Assembly (NCBI RefSeq): GCF_000002995.4
Contig: NW_025062475.1
Span: 3,820,528-3,884,527 of the forward strand
Reading direction: 5' to 3'
Source of the DNA: Brugia malayi
Taxonomy: Eukaryota; Nematoda; Chromadorea; Rhabditida; Onchocercidae
DNA length: 64,000 nt
The translations under genes were made by a program, and so were the position numbers. How positions within the stretch are numbered: position 1 is the stretch's first letter; each line of letters opens with the position of its first letter. The notes under the pieces are model-generated. The model was given only the letters and a program-made list of their open reading frames with translations. It was not told the DNA's origin and made no database searches. Below, one piece after another: positions 49,247 through 60,470 of this stretch.

Positions 49247-52200
49247 TCCAGAATTTTATATTGTTCTCTTAAATTGAGTGAAGTAATGATTGTGTCTGAT
49301 TTGAAGTTTATGTGATTTTGTACACATATCCTGTTTTTACGACTGGGATCTTCGGTACTAAGACAAAAAAGATATTCTGGTATCATCCAGTATTGCTTCG
49401 ACTTTATTATGTTCTCTTATCAAATTGTAACTAAATAACACAAACATTTCCCAATCCAATTAATTAATTGACGATTTCAGTCCGAGTTAACAGTGAATTC
49501 CTGGATCTTCGCTTCACTTATTACAGTACTGTATATGGCATGCTGAGTTTCTACAAAAGCGAGAGTTGGTAGTCGCAAGATGTTCCTATCTTGTTCATTC
49601 TCAATTTTTGCTGTATTTGTTGGAAGTGGTTGAGAAGTTCAAGGAAGGGTGTAATGGTAGAATGAGTTGGAACAATAGTATTGATTTTTGTTTTTTTGCT
49701 GAGTTTCCAATTTGGCCGTAAAAAGGTAGCGTTTATGATGACTTAAAATATATGTTATTTTGCACAATGTTATTTCCATTTAATTATTTTTTCTTTAGAG
49801 AATTTGAACATTTTGTTAATTTCTTTTAAGTTATAAATGAACATTCTTGATTCATCATATTTTTCTTTTACTAACACAGATGTGTTTTATTCACTTCTTG
49901 TCGGTAAATTTCATTTTCTGGAACGATCTAATTACTGAATTGTAAAAAAAATTCTAATGTTCTATATCTTACTATTCCCAAAAAAAAGTCAGAGAATTTA
50001 ACATATGATAGCATTAGTTGTAATAAGTATATTGGTGATTTCTATTGGCATTGTTTTGAAAAGGCTTATATTCATGGTGATTTCAAGATTTTGAGCTTCT
50101 ACTTAAATTGATTTTTATTGTTTATTGAAAGATTGTTCCGAAATTATCGTTCTTTGTCTATTGTTAAATTTACACTTAATCCCCTCTTTTGAAATTCGTT
50201 TCAGTTTTCCATTCATGAAAGAACTTGCATCATTGGAAGCATATCTGTTAGAATAACTTTGAAAGATCAATTTTTACCCCATCCGCTGGTTCTTTTGTGG
50301 AAAACATTCGCTGGAAGAAGTTGGAGATTGTAGAACACTGTGAATTTTGTCGTGAAATTAGTTCTAAGGTATCAAGAGGAAACATAGTTCCGAATAAGGC
50401 TTAAAGTGAATGTCATTTATTTAAATATCGTCATCTACAACTCATTTTTTGTATTTGGATTCAATTCTTGAAAACAGATGTTACCACATATTTAGTATTA
50501 TGAGGCTATATTAGGGTCGGAATCCTTGATTTTTCAAGTAGTAATGGTGATTCTATTGGTCTTTTATCTGCTAACTTAAAATGGTACTTATTTAGACTTA
50601 TTTATGAAATTCGAATATTTGGAAACCATTTTATGGTGTAAGACTTGCTAAGTTTAATGCAGCATGCTGATGTTTGATAGGCTTTACAGATCTGGTTTAC
50701 TTTTGAATTTTGATTACTTGTGATGAAATTTCACATTTGTGGATTGTCTTTACTGTGATATTACGAAGTAGTCTTTACTGTGATGTGAAAAAGTAACAGA
50801 AATTAAATTGTGATTTTAGTTTACAAAGTTTAACTATTTGGAAACAGTTTTGACAACTTTAACTTTGCTTGTAGAGAACGAAGCAAGATCATGCGCAGAG
50901 GTTATTTTTCTTACAAAAATAGCCCACATTCTTGAGACAGCTCTCTCTCCTTCTCTCTCTCTTTTATGCTTTGTTTATTATTTTTATTGCTCATTCATGC
51001 ACTGCGGTTGAAATGAAAATCATTTTAGACCGTTTCGATTCTGGATTTCAAAATGGGATTTGAGTTCAATTGAAAATTATACTACAAAGTGTATCTGGCG
51101 TATAGATTGTTTTGAAATTATGAAAAATTATGATGCAAAAGTTATAAGAATGTCAATTATAAAAGCATGCCAAATATTCTTTCAATAGTCTCTCTTTTCT
51201 TTTCTATACGCTAGGTGATTGATTAAATTATTTGCCAAACATTCGAATTTTTAATTAAAGTTTTAACATTTCTGAGATTGATACATTTTGTTCGTACGTT
51301 GTTCACTGTTTACCGTGTTTTTTTTTTTGTTTTGAAATAGATTTTACTGCATTCTGTAACTTCAGAAATGTAAATTAGAAGCATGTTTTCTATCCTTTTG
51401 CTTAACACATCACATAATGTATTTTTATATAAATTTTGTGCTATGAATAGATAATTTCGAGGTGTAACAGAATGAATTTATTTAAAAAATAAAAAAAAAA
51501 GGGCAGTCTAATAATATTTGTAATAGCCAAATGGTTCAAACTATTGATAGTATGCCTATTAGACTTCTTTCCTCTGTAGTGATAAAGGTATGCTTTTTCT
51601 TCTTTTGAAATACTATGAAAATATAAGCAGAAATTGATTAATACTTTTATGGGCATTGCTTATCAATGGAAGAAAATATCATTACTTCATTACTTTCATC
51701 TATTGCTTAATTCTCTCCTTCTCTCTTTCCCTTATCAATTCATTCATTCAGTGTTACTCTTCATTTTTATCATTTTTTACGTTTTGATAATTATGATTAA
51801 TAAGTAAATGTTTATTAATTAGATAAGTCATGATCCACTAATCCTCAATTTGTTTTAATTGTAACTGTTATGTTTGTTGTTATGATGATTGCTAGTGAAA
51901 TATAAAATAGATTTTAGCATTTCAAGTTTTATCATTCCTCAATCTTATAAAATAATCTAAATAAGCATGTGTAAGTCAAATTTATGACAAATACATATTA
52001 TTTTGACATTCAAAAAAGACTGAAGAACTTTTCTTTCATTGAAATGTGCAAAGGAATAGGTTAACAAGCAAATTGGTAGGAAAGTTTTACTGATCGCTTA
52101 AAGTTTAAACATGATAAAGTATAAAGAATAATTATGGATTATGGCAGAATTGAGTAAAAAAAAAAATTTTTTTCGTAAATTTGAGAATTTTGTTGATGTG

Positions 52201-52589
52201 TGAAATGATGTTTCTATGACAGTGATCGTTTCTCAATTTTCTTTTATCTTATCAGAATCTTATCAGAATGCTGTTATTTAATACTTGCAGAAATTGTCAT
52301 AATAATGCAAGAAACTGCGACATATTTATATATTTCTCAACTTCAATCTCTAAACACTTTTTACACCAATCTTATAAAGGTAAATATAGAATGGAATGTA
52401 ATTATGTTAATTAATTATACAATGAAGATGGCAAAATATGAATTCAATTTTAATCTTTCAGATAATTCTTAGCGACATTGAGAGCAAATTTATGCAATGA
52501 ATTACTTCTCAAGAATAACCTACAAATAAATTTCATTTGTACAATTCATTCATATTTGTTTTATAAGTTTAAAAATAAAAATTTGAATT
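49247..52589. other. 3.3-kb region downstream of SOX-like gene
   Basis: No supported exon. Composition is less extreme than elsewhere in the first 1.5 kb, so part could be a long 3' UTR of the SOX-like mRNA (inference). A CT tract lies at about 50941-50962, and a 15-base GTCTTTACTGTGAT block occurs twice near 50747 and 50772. Confidence 0.4.
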
Positions 52590-52597
52590 TATATTAG
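52590..52597 (+). promoter_or_regulatory. Candidate spliced-leader acceptor (139-aa gene)
   Basis: TATATTAG ends nine bases before the start codon of the next gene, with no upstream coding exon. Confidence 0.4.
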
Positions 52598-52606
52598 AAG
52601 AAACAA

Positions 52607-53495
52607 ATGGATATTAATTTTCAACAAAATCAACAAACAATAAGCATACGTGAACAAAATGGCGCAAATAGTAGATTGCGTAGCATACAAAGTGATTGTG
52701 TTGATTTGTATTATTATTGGCTTAATGAATTGTTGTGCATGGAAATTCCGTACGACAAATGCGCCTTTGCATTACATCAATTAATGACTGGCAATTGTCA
52801 CTGGCTTCTTGCCAAGTATGGACATATGAGTGAGTAAAGCAATTTTACTTTACCATATTTATTTTCAAAATAGCAGAAAAAAAATAAGATGGCGTAGGAA
52901 GATGAATTTGCGCCGCCCTCAATATCTTTTGATCAGAACAATGTAAATTAATTTTCAAGCATTTTTAATCCCACATTTTTCATTAAGGAAAAGCAATTAT
53001 AAAAAAAAAAAAATACTTTCTTTTTTATAGCTTACAGTTATACTTTTTAAAATTTTTTTTTATGCTTTTTATAATTCATAGCTAATAAGAAAGTATTTTA
53101 ATGACTAATTGTAATTTCTGACAACTGAAAATTACTTAAACTGAATTTTGAAGGTTAATTTTAAACTATTTAACTCTAATATATATGTTGACATCCAGCA
53201 AAAGAGAAGAAATTTGCACGGATGAAAAAATGAAAATTTCTTCATTTCAAATATATTAGCTATTCTTTTAATTATGTAAAGAATATTTTGAATTTTAGGA
53301 TTGAGAGCATCAATAAACTATTCAAATTCAAAGATTCATTATGATCAAGCAATTATATCATATCAAATCAGTATTGATTTAATAGAAAATAATCTCCCGA
53401 AGTATAACAAATTTTACCTCTTCATAGTTCATCGATTTATGAAACTTATTTTGGATGCGACAAATGCGACAGAAATGATCAAATTAGACAATTAA
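52607..53495 (+). CDS. Small protein of unknown function, 139 residues
   Basis: Two exons (52607-52829 and 53299-53495) join across an in-frame GT-AG intron. The first exon has non-repetitive coding character: a Gln/Asn-rich start, then CVDLYYYWLNELLCMEI and CAFALHQLMTGNCHWLLAK, with several Cys and aromatic residues. The second exon carries a helical stretch around YDQAIISYQISIDLIENNL and a hydrophobic FYLFIVHRFMKLIL segment, and ends LDN. No signal peptide or clear transmembrane helix. I do not recognise the family. The start is supported by an acceptor-like TATATTAG nine bases upstream. It stands alone in an AT-rich area, more than 3 kb from its neighbours on both sides. Confidence 0.6.
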
Positions 53496-54247
53496 TTTAT
53501 CAGGTGAAGGAAAAAATATGAAATTAATACTAATTTTTTCTGATTACTTTTCTTTTTTTAACTTTGCTAAATAAATTTTGAAATTTTTGATTAATTTATT
53601 AAATGATTGAATATTTGCAAAATTAAGAAAAGGGTGGAAAAAAATAATCTTGAAAATTTTAATGGTCAATGAGAATTATCTTGTTTCATCTATAAAAATA
53701 GTATAGATTAAACTAAATGATCCAAAATTTAATTTCTACTAATCATTTATTTTCTAGATATTATCGATATGGAAAAAAGCACAACAAATTATATTCTTTC
53801 ATCATTATATTAACACTAATAACCCAGAGCAATAAATTAATTTTAACTTAAAATTGAAATTACTATGCTCAAATGCAAATCGTTTATTAATCGAGAAATA
53901 TTGATATTTTGAATTGATGATTCCAAATAATCCATTTTTGAAATTTATTTATTAAAAGATTTTTTTTTTTCGTTTTTTTTTTGCATCAAATTTGTTATGT
54001 AATATAAAAATATTTTTTATTACCAAAAATAAAATCATTCATTTTTTCTAATGTCTTATGTCAATTCTTTCAAATTTTTTGCTTCTTTTCATTCTAACAG
54101 ATATTTCTATTTTTTTGATTATTTTTTTTGATTAAAAAAATTTCGAATTCTTTTTGATTAATGAATTTATTGAATAATATAATTAATCCTTTCAATGTTA
54201 TATTTATTAATTTTGATTTTCTTAATAGAAGAAAAAAAATCGGTGTA

Positions 54248-54359
54248 AATGAAAGAATTGAAAATTCAAAACCGAGTAATGAAAGAATTGAAAATTCAAA
54301 ACTGAGTAATGAACGAATTGGAAATTGAAAACTGAGTAATCAAAGACTTGAAAATTAAG
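54248..54359 (+). repeat. 30-bp tandem repeat, about 3.7 copies
   Basis: Units start at 54248, 54278, 54308 and 54338; each begins AATGAAAGAATTGAAAATTC or a close variant. The first two units differ at one base; later units drift more. Confidence 0.9.
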
Positions 54360-55089
54360 TATTTATAATTTTGTTAGAAAATTTCATTTAACATTCAAAA
54401 AAAAAAAGTCCTCAACTGTAGTAAATTAAAGCTGTTGTTTTAAAAAAGCTATTTCATTTGTCAAATTTAATTGAATACCTGAATTGCACAACTGTCATTT
54501 CAACTTTTTGATGCATCTTAAGTTCATTTCAAATATTTTTTTTTTAAAAAAAGGAAATTTTGTTTCATTTCAAATGAAAAATTGTACTAATGATAATATT
54601 TTCTAAGTTATTTTTCTGATATTTTAAATCAAATTTTTTTTTCGGATAATTTAATGCTAAAAAAATAATGAAAAAGTTGAAATTTTTGTTAGCTAACATG
54701 TGTGTCACACAAAAAAGAGTCACATATGTTGTAAGAATATTTAAGGTAATAAAGAATAAATCATTTGTATATTTCCATTAAGTTATTTATTAAGTTCTAC
54801 AGGTAAATTAATGCTTTTAAATTAGTTCAATTCAATATCAAAAAAGGTAACAATGTGTTTTAATCAGTTCTTAGGTAAACAAATTTTCATATAAAAATAA
54901 TAGCTAAAATTATGGTTGTATATTTTCCTGTTATTAAAATAAAAAGCAAAATAAAAGAAAAATTAAAAAGTAATTAAAAAAATAAAAACTAAAATAAAGT
55001 GATATTTAATGAAGGGCAAAAAATGGAGAGTGGAAAATTTTTGTTCAACAATACAAATTATTATTTCAGATACTAATAAAAGTATACGC

Positions 55090-55124
55090 AAAAAAAAAAA
55101 AAAATAAAATAAAATAAAATAAAA
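55090..55124. repeat. A-run grading into (AAAAT)n
   Basis: A14 is followed by five TAAAA units. Confidence 0.8.
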
Positions 55125-56650
55125 AACTAATTTTACCATAAAAAATTTTACATTTTGTTTATCACAATTTTATTAAAGTTAAAAATAACTGTAATGATTA
55201 ATTACATAAAATTTGTAATATTGTTTCTTTTTTGCATTTTGAACTTTTCTTAGTACTTTAATAATTCACAATGAATTAGAAATTAATTAAAGTAACAAGA
55301 AAAACAGGTATGTGAAGTAAGTAAGTGAAAGTAAGTAAAGTAATAAATAAGCTTTTTACTAATATTATATTAGCATATTAATTGCAATCAACAATATTTC
55401 AAATATTACACATTCTCGATATATTATCTATTTTTAGCCTTTCTATTAAAATATTTATGATTATCATTTTTTTTTTTTTTTGTAATTAAATTTATTTACC
55501 AATTATTATAAATTATTTAGTAATAGTAATAGCTATTAGTTAAGAAATAATGGCTATATAATTTATATTTTATATTTATGAATGCTATATTTTTATATGT
55601 TTTTCTCACTGGCTAATTAATTAATGATAATTTTATAATCAAATCTTATATTTATTCTTTTTTAATAATCACATTTTAATAGCTGTCACTGTAATAATTT
55701 CATTTCTATTATTGTTTAGTTATTTTTTTTAGTAAATTTATTAATGAATAATTTAATTTATTACAAATAAAATATTCGTTCAAAATGAAATATAATCAAT
55801 TGTAAAGTTTACAAATCATAAATTAGCCATTTTTGCAGCATTTAATCTTTAATAATACTACAAATCAAAGTTTAAATTATCACATATTTCACAAAATTTC
55901 ATATTTTAGAAATGTTATTTAGAAATATTTAATATTTAGAAATATTAAATTTAAGAATGTTAAATATTAAATTAATGAACTGTGATAATTTATTCATTAA
56001 TTCTTTATATTACTGTAAATAACAGCTAGAAGCTTTTCTTTTCTTTTTTTAAATGAATAATTATAGCATAAATAATTAATAAATGAAAGAAGCACTCGAT
56101 TATCTCAGCAATATGCAAAAAAAAAAATAAAATAAACTAAAATATTATTGTTTTTTAATTTTACATATAAATACAATCAGTATATTTTGAAATGATTTAT
56201 AAATTTTTAGTAACTGGAAAAAAAAAACGATTAATTTAAAAAATTTTATAAATCAAAAATATTATTTTTTCATATTTTGCATTTGATGAAATAATTAATC
56301 AAAATTATTCCAAAATATATGCAAAACTTATTTAACACATTTTTTTTTCTGAAAAAAAAAGAAAGAAATTTCACGTAAATAATTCTATGTGAAATATCTT
56401 TTTGGAATTGTAAAATATTCGATTAGATGAAATCATCAAATTAAAAAAAAAAATGTGTTTATTTTTATAATATTATAATAAATATATTATAATCAAAAAT
56501 CATTATCACTTCATTGACTTATTATTTCCGGAACGGTTGTTTACATCAAAAATCATTTGTAAGTGAATTGATCAAATCGGATCTTTTTTTTTTTGAAAAT
56601 TTTCTTCTGTTTGATTTTGTAAAAATTTTTGAATAGTTTATACAAACTTA

Positions 56651-56658
56651 TTTTTTAG
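56651..56658 (+). promoter_or_regulatory. Candidate spliced-leader acceptor (BAR-like gene)
   Basis: TTTTTTAG ends two bases before the start codon. Confidence 0.6.
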
Positions 56659-56660
56659 TA

Positions 56661-59300
56661 ATGCCAAAAACTTTGAATGAAATTAAGAAATTATCCGCTT
56701 ATCCAGATAATTTCCAAAAAGCAATTAATTTCATAAAGGTTAGTCAGTAAGTCTTGTTGATAATTTTCATTTAAATAATTGAAGTTTTAATCATTTCTAA
56801 ATTGAAATTAAAGACTTCTAATCATTGAGAACAATAGAGCATGCATATGTTGAACACAATGAGAAATAAACGTTTGTCACCAGTATTTGTCACCATAGCA
56901 GCAGTTTACCAATTGCGCATTCATTTGATGTCACTTTTAGCTATCTAAATTTCAATTTAAGTATAAATTGATGGTCATAAAGTCCTTTGTAATCCTTAAT
57001 CATACTTCAGATAACACAAGAGTATACTCAAGATGTTGTGGCAGCAATTGAAAAGTTAATTAGTGTTTCACAGCCAAAACGTCATTCCAAGCCGAATGAT
57101 TTAGAACGATTGGCACATGTGGCGCAAAAGGTTATTTTATTTATGAAACTAATCGCTATACTTTATAACTAGTAGTGTAGTTTTAAGCAAGTATTAAAAA
57201 TTCCTATAGGATTTCAAGAATTTGTTTGCTTTTTAGAAAAAAGAAATTGAGATAAGGCACATTTCTTGATAGATTACAAATTAGAGCGCTATTGTCATCA
57301 ATGTTTGCAAGCAAAGTAAGAAAAGCAAATATTGATTTAACATATATTATAAAGATTTATTTGTCCGAAATTCATTGTATAATCAAAAGAGAAATGAGAA
57401 AGAAACAAATAAAATAAACAATTTATTATGGAAAAAAATTAAATATTTACGTTTGTGAAAGTTAGTTATAATCAAATTTTTATATTTTAAAATAAAATGC
57501 ATAAAAAAAAAAAGATAATTCTTTGTTACAGTATATGCCATATTTTGTTTCTGGTAGTTTTTATGAAGCACTGCAAGCAACAGCAACAGTTTGCATTTCG
57601 GTTGCAAAACAGGAACGTGAAGCGCAAATGGAAGCATTTCAACGAGTAGTTGTACCAATGAAAAGTTGGATTCAGGAAGATTATCCAAGGCTTATGAAAG
57701 TTGCTTATCAGTTAACTTGATAATAAATTAATTTAATAGAAAATTTAACAATGAACTTTGAAATTTTCTGTTTTTTTTAAATTCATTACAATTCTGTAAT
57801 GTTATAAAATAAAAAGGAAAGAAAACTTTTTAAAAAATTCAAAAAAAAAAAAAATAAAAAATTTAAAACATTTGATGCCATTTATTTGTATGCATTTATT
57901 TATTAATCATAAACAGAATGAAATATGAAATTTCAAAAAGGATTATTATCATTATTATTTACCTAAATTCAATTATTTCGATTATAAAATTTACAACTGA
58001 ATTATAAAATTTGAAGTACTTATACTCTTTAGCAGATTTTAAAAACTAATAAAGTCTGAGAGAAAAAAAAAATAAAATAAAACATGAAAAAAAAAGAAAT
58101 TAGAACGTTAAAAAAAAATTTTTTTTCAAAAGAAAATGCATATAGTAAAAGTAAGAAATGATGCACTACGAAAATTTTTTAAATTTGACAAAATTGTGTT
58201 TTGTTTTAGATTTGAAATTTTTATGTTTTATTTTAGATTTTAATTTTAGGATATTAAGAAGTGTTATTATCTAAAAGATAAAATGGATCGAAGTATGGCA
58301 AGTGTAGAAGCACGGAAAACACCTGAACGTCTTATGAGAGCGCAAGAAGCTAAAAATAAACATCAAATATTTTTTGAACGAGTTGAAAATGAGGTAACTT
58401 ATTATTTCTCTTTCTTTTAACTATGCTAACAAAAAAAAAAAAAAAAAGAATTAATGTGTATTTGTGTGTAAAATTAAAATTTGTATAATTTATGAATTTT
58501 AAAATCATCAATAACTTTAAAGGTAATGCGTTATAAAGCTGTACATAGACATCATATGCAATGCCTTAAAGTTTTAATGCTAAAAAATGTAAGTTTTTCA
58601 TTATAAAATATACTTAAAAAAAAAAAAAAAGAAGGAAGGAAGTAAATTAATTTCAAACAAATTGCCATTTTGCTTTGGATGATACTTCTTTCTTTAATGA
58701 TTCACTGCTTACGGTAACGCTTACTGTAACACGTTTACTTACTGTAACATAATTTATCATTAATTAAAGCTATGGAGGAAATGATTAAAGAGTGCATTCA
58801 TAAATTTACCATTACTTTTTGATAATTAAATTAATTTCAATTCTAATTTCCTAATAGATAATTTGATGATAATCAAGGATTAATGGATTAGTTTTTTTTT
58901 TTTTTTCACTTTTGCTATTAATTATTAATACTGTAGTGGTCATCATTTTTTCTATCTTTTCAATGACTATTTTCAGTATCAATTCGAGCGGAAAGCAAAA
59001 GATGAATTTCTTGCAGCATTTATCAAATGTGAAGCTGAAATTAATGCTGGTAATGCAGCATTGAAAGAAGCACCTAAATATACAACTATTGAAGAAATAG
59101 ATTTAAAAGAATCAAAAAAAGAAAACGAAAAGAAATCGGAAAAGAAAACGGTGCAAGAAATGAATTTAAAATCGGATAAATCAGAAGGACAAAAAATTAG
59201 TAAAAAACGAAAGAAAATGGAAGAGCAAATAGCTAGCATAAAATTAGATAAACCGGAAAAGCAAACGGAAAAAAAAGAAAAAAGTGCTGAAACTCATTAA
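56661..59300 (+). CDS. BAR-domain-like helical protein with charged tail
   Basis: Six exons (56661-56738, 57011-57130, 57532-57699, 58250-58393, 58523-58588, 58977-59300) join in frame to 299 residues. The first ~215 residues are almost entirely amphipathic helix, with the pattern of a BAR domain, which dimerises into a crescent that senses or bends membranes: LERLAHVAQKYMPYFVSGSF, VVPMKSWIQEDYPRLMK, DIKKCYYLKDKMDRSM, LMRAQEAKNKHQIFFERVE and the final QFERKAKDEFLAAFIKCE. The last ~80 residues are Lys/Glu-rich low complexity (EEIDLKESKKENEKKSEKK onward). The exon 3 donor GTTGCT is weak but gives the only join that keeps both frame and helix continuity. Which BAR subfamily (FAM92, BIN, other) I cannot say. 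An EHD gene, another membrane-remodelling family, follows 1.2 kb downstream on the same strand. Confidence 0.72.
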
Positions 59301-60470
59301 AAAAAAAAAGAAACCAAAAAAAATGATAGAAAAAAAAAAGTAGGAGGAGAAGAAAATGAAAATGATAAAAATGCTTAAATGAAATTGAGTAACAAATTCA
59401 AACAATGATTGAAATAAAAAACAATGCTAATTAATTGTTATAAAATTTTTTTCCTATAGAATAGTTTAATTAATTAATTGAAAAAACAGTTTTGTAGCAA
59501 TGATTTAATTCAATTCTTTGTTATAATTTGTTTTTTGAAAAAAAAAATTAAATAAGATTAAAACATAAACTTACTTATTTTATCATTTATTTTATTTTAC
59601 ATTTCAAAATTCTTCGCACACTTAGAAATTATGAAAAAAGAATTTAAAGGAAAAAAAAACAATCAAACCAAAAACTTTTTTTTTTTTTTTTTTAGTGATA
59701 AATATTGTAATGGACAAAATTTTGGGACAAACCAAAATAAAATAATTTTGTTTATAAAATCATTTGTAACTATAACATTTCATGAAGATGAATCATAATA
59801 AAATAATTACCTACAAATAATTCCCTCTTTGAAATGACCACAATTACTTAATTAGTTATTTAGTAAATATTAAAGGTATAATAGCAATTATTTTTAACTA
59901 AATGAGCTGAGCTCAAAAATACAATTTCACGTCTGAATAAAAAATAAAAATATAAAAGTTTACGTATTGATTTTTTTCTGCTCGGATTTATTAACAATGT
60001 GACAGCAAATATTTTAATTAAATGCGAAAAAAAATTTCTCTTTTAAATTTTTTGCTAAATTTTTTAAAAAAACTGAAAAAAACATTTATATGTTTGTTGC
60101 TAGGCTAATTTTTGATTTTCTTTAAGCATTAAATCTCGATTGATGTATTATCATCTCATTATTTTAAGTTTTTCTAATTCATTTCATCAACAAAAACACA
60201 AACAAAGAGATAAATTTCTAATTTTTCGCTTACTTTGATTTCAATTAGAATCACGTTTGACGTGAAATATACGTGAAATGATGCTGAATGTTTGTTTGGC
60301 AGCAAATCAATAATTTTTTTTTGAAAATTTGCATAAAAATTACCAATTTATTAAAAATGCATATATATAAGAATAAATCAGTTCTGTTAATTCATAATTT
60401 CAAAATTGAATTCTTTTCATTTAAAATTTATAAATCGGTTGCTTGATTTCTGAGCAAAAAAAACTTTAAA
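59301..60470. other. Spacer between BAR-like and EHD genes
   Basis: AT-rich, both neighbours on the plus strand. A TTTTCTTTAAG at 60116-60126 might act as a trans-splice acceptor for the EHD gene but lies far from its ATG. Nothing else seen. Confidence 0.4.

Larger units (their letters stand above)
53496..56650. other. 3.1-kb extremely AT-rich spacer
   Basis: No exon supported. Contains a 30-bp tandem repeat (54248-54359), an A-rich run grading into (AAAAT)n at 55090-55124, and many A/T homopolymers. Confidence 0.5.
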
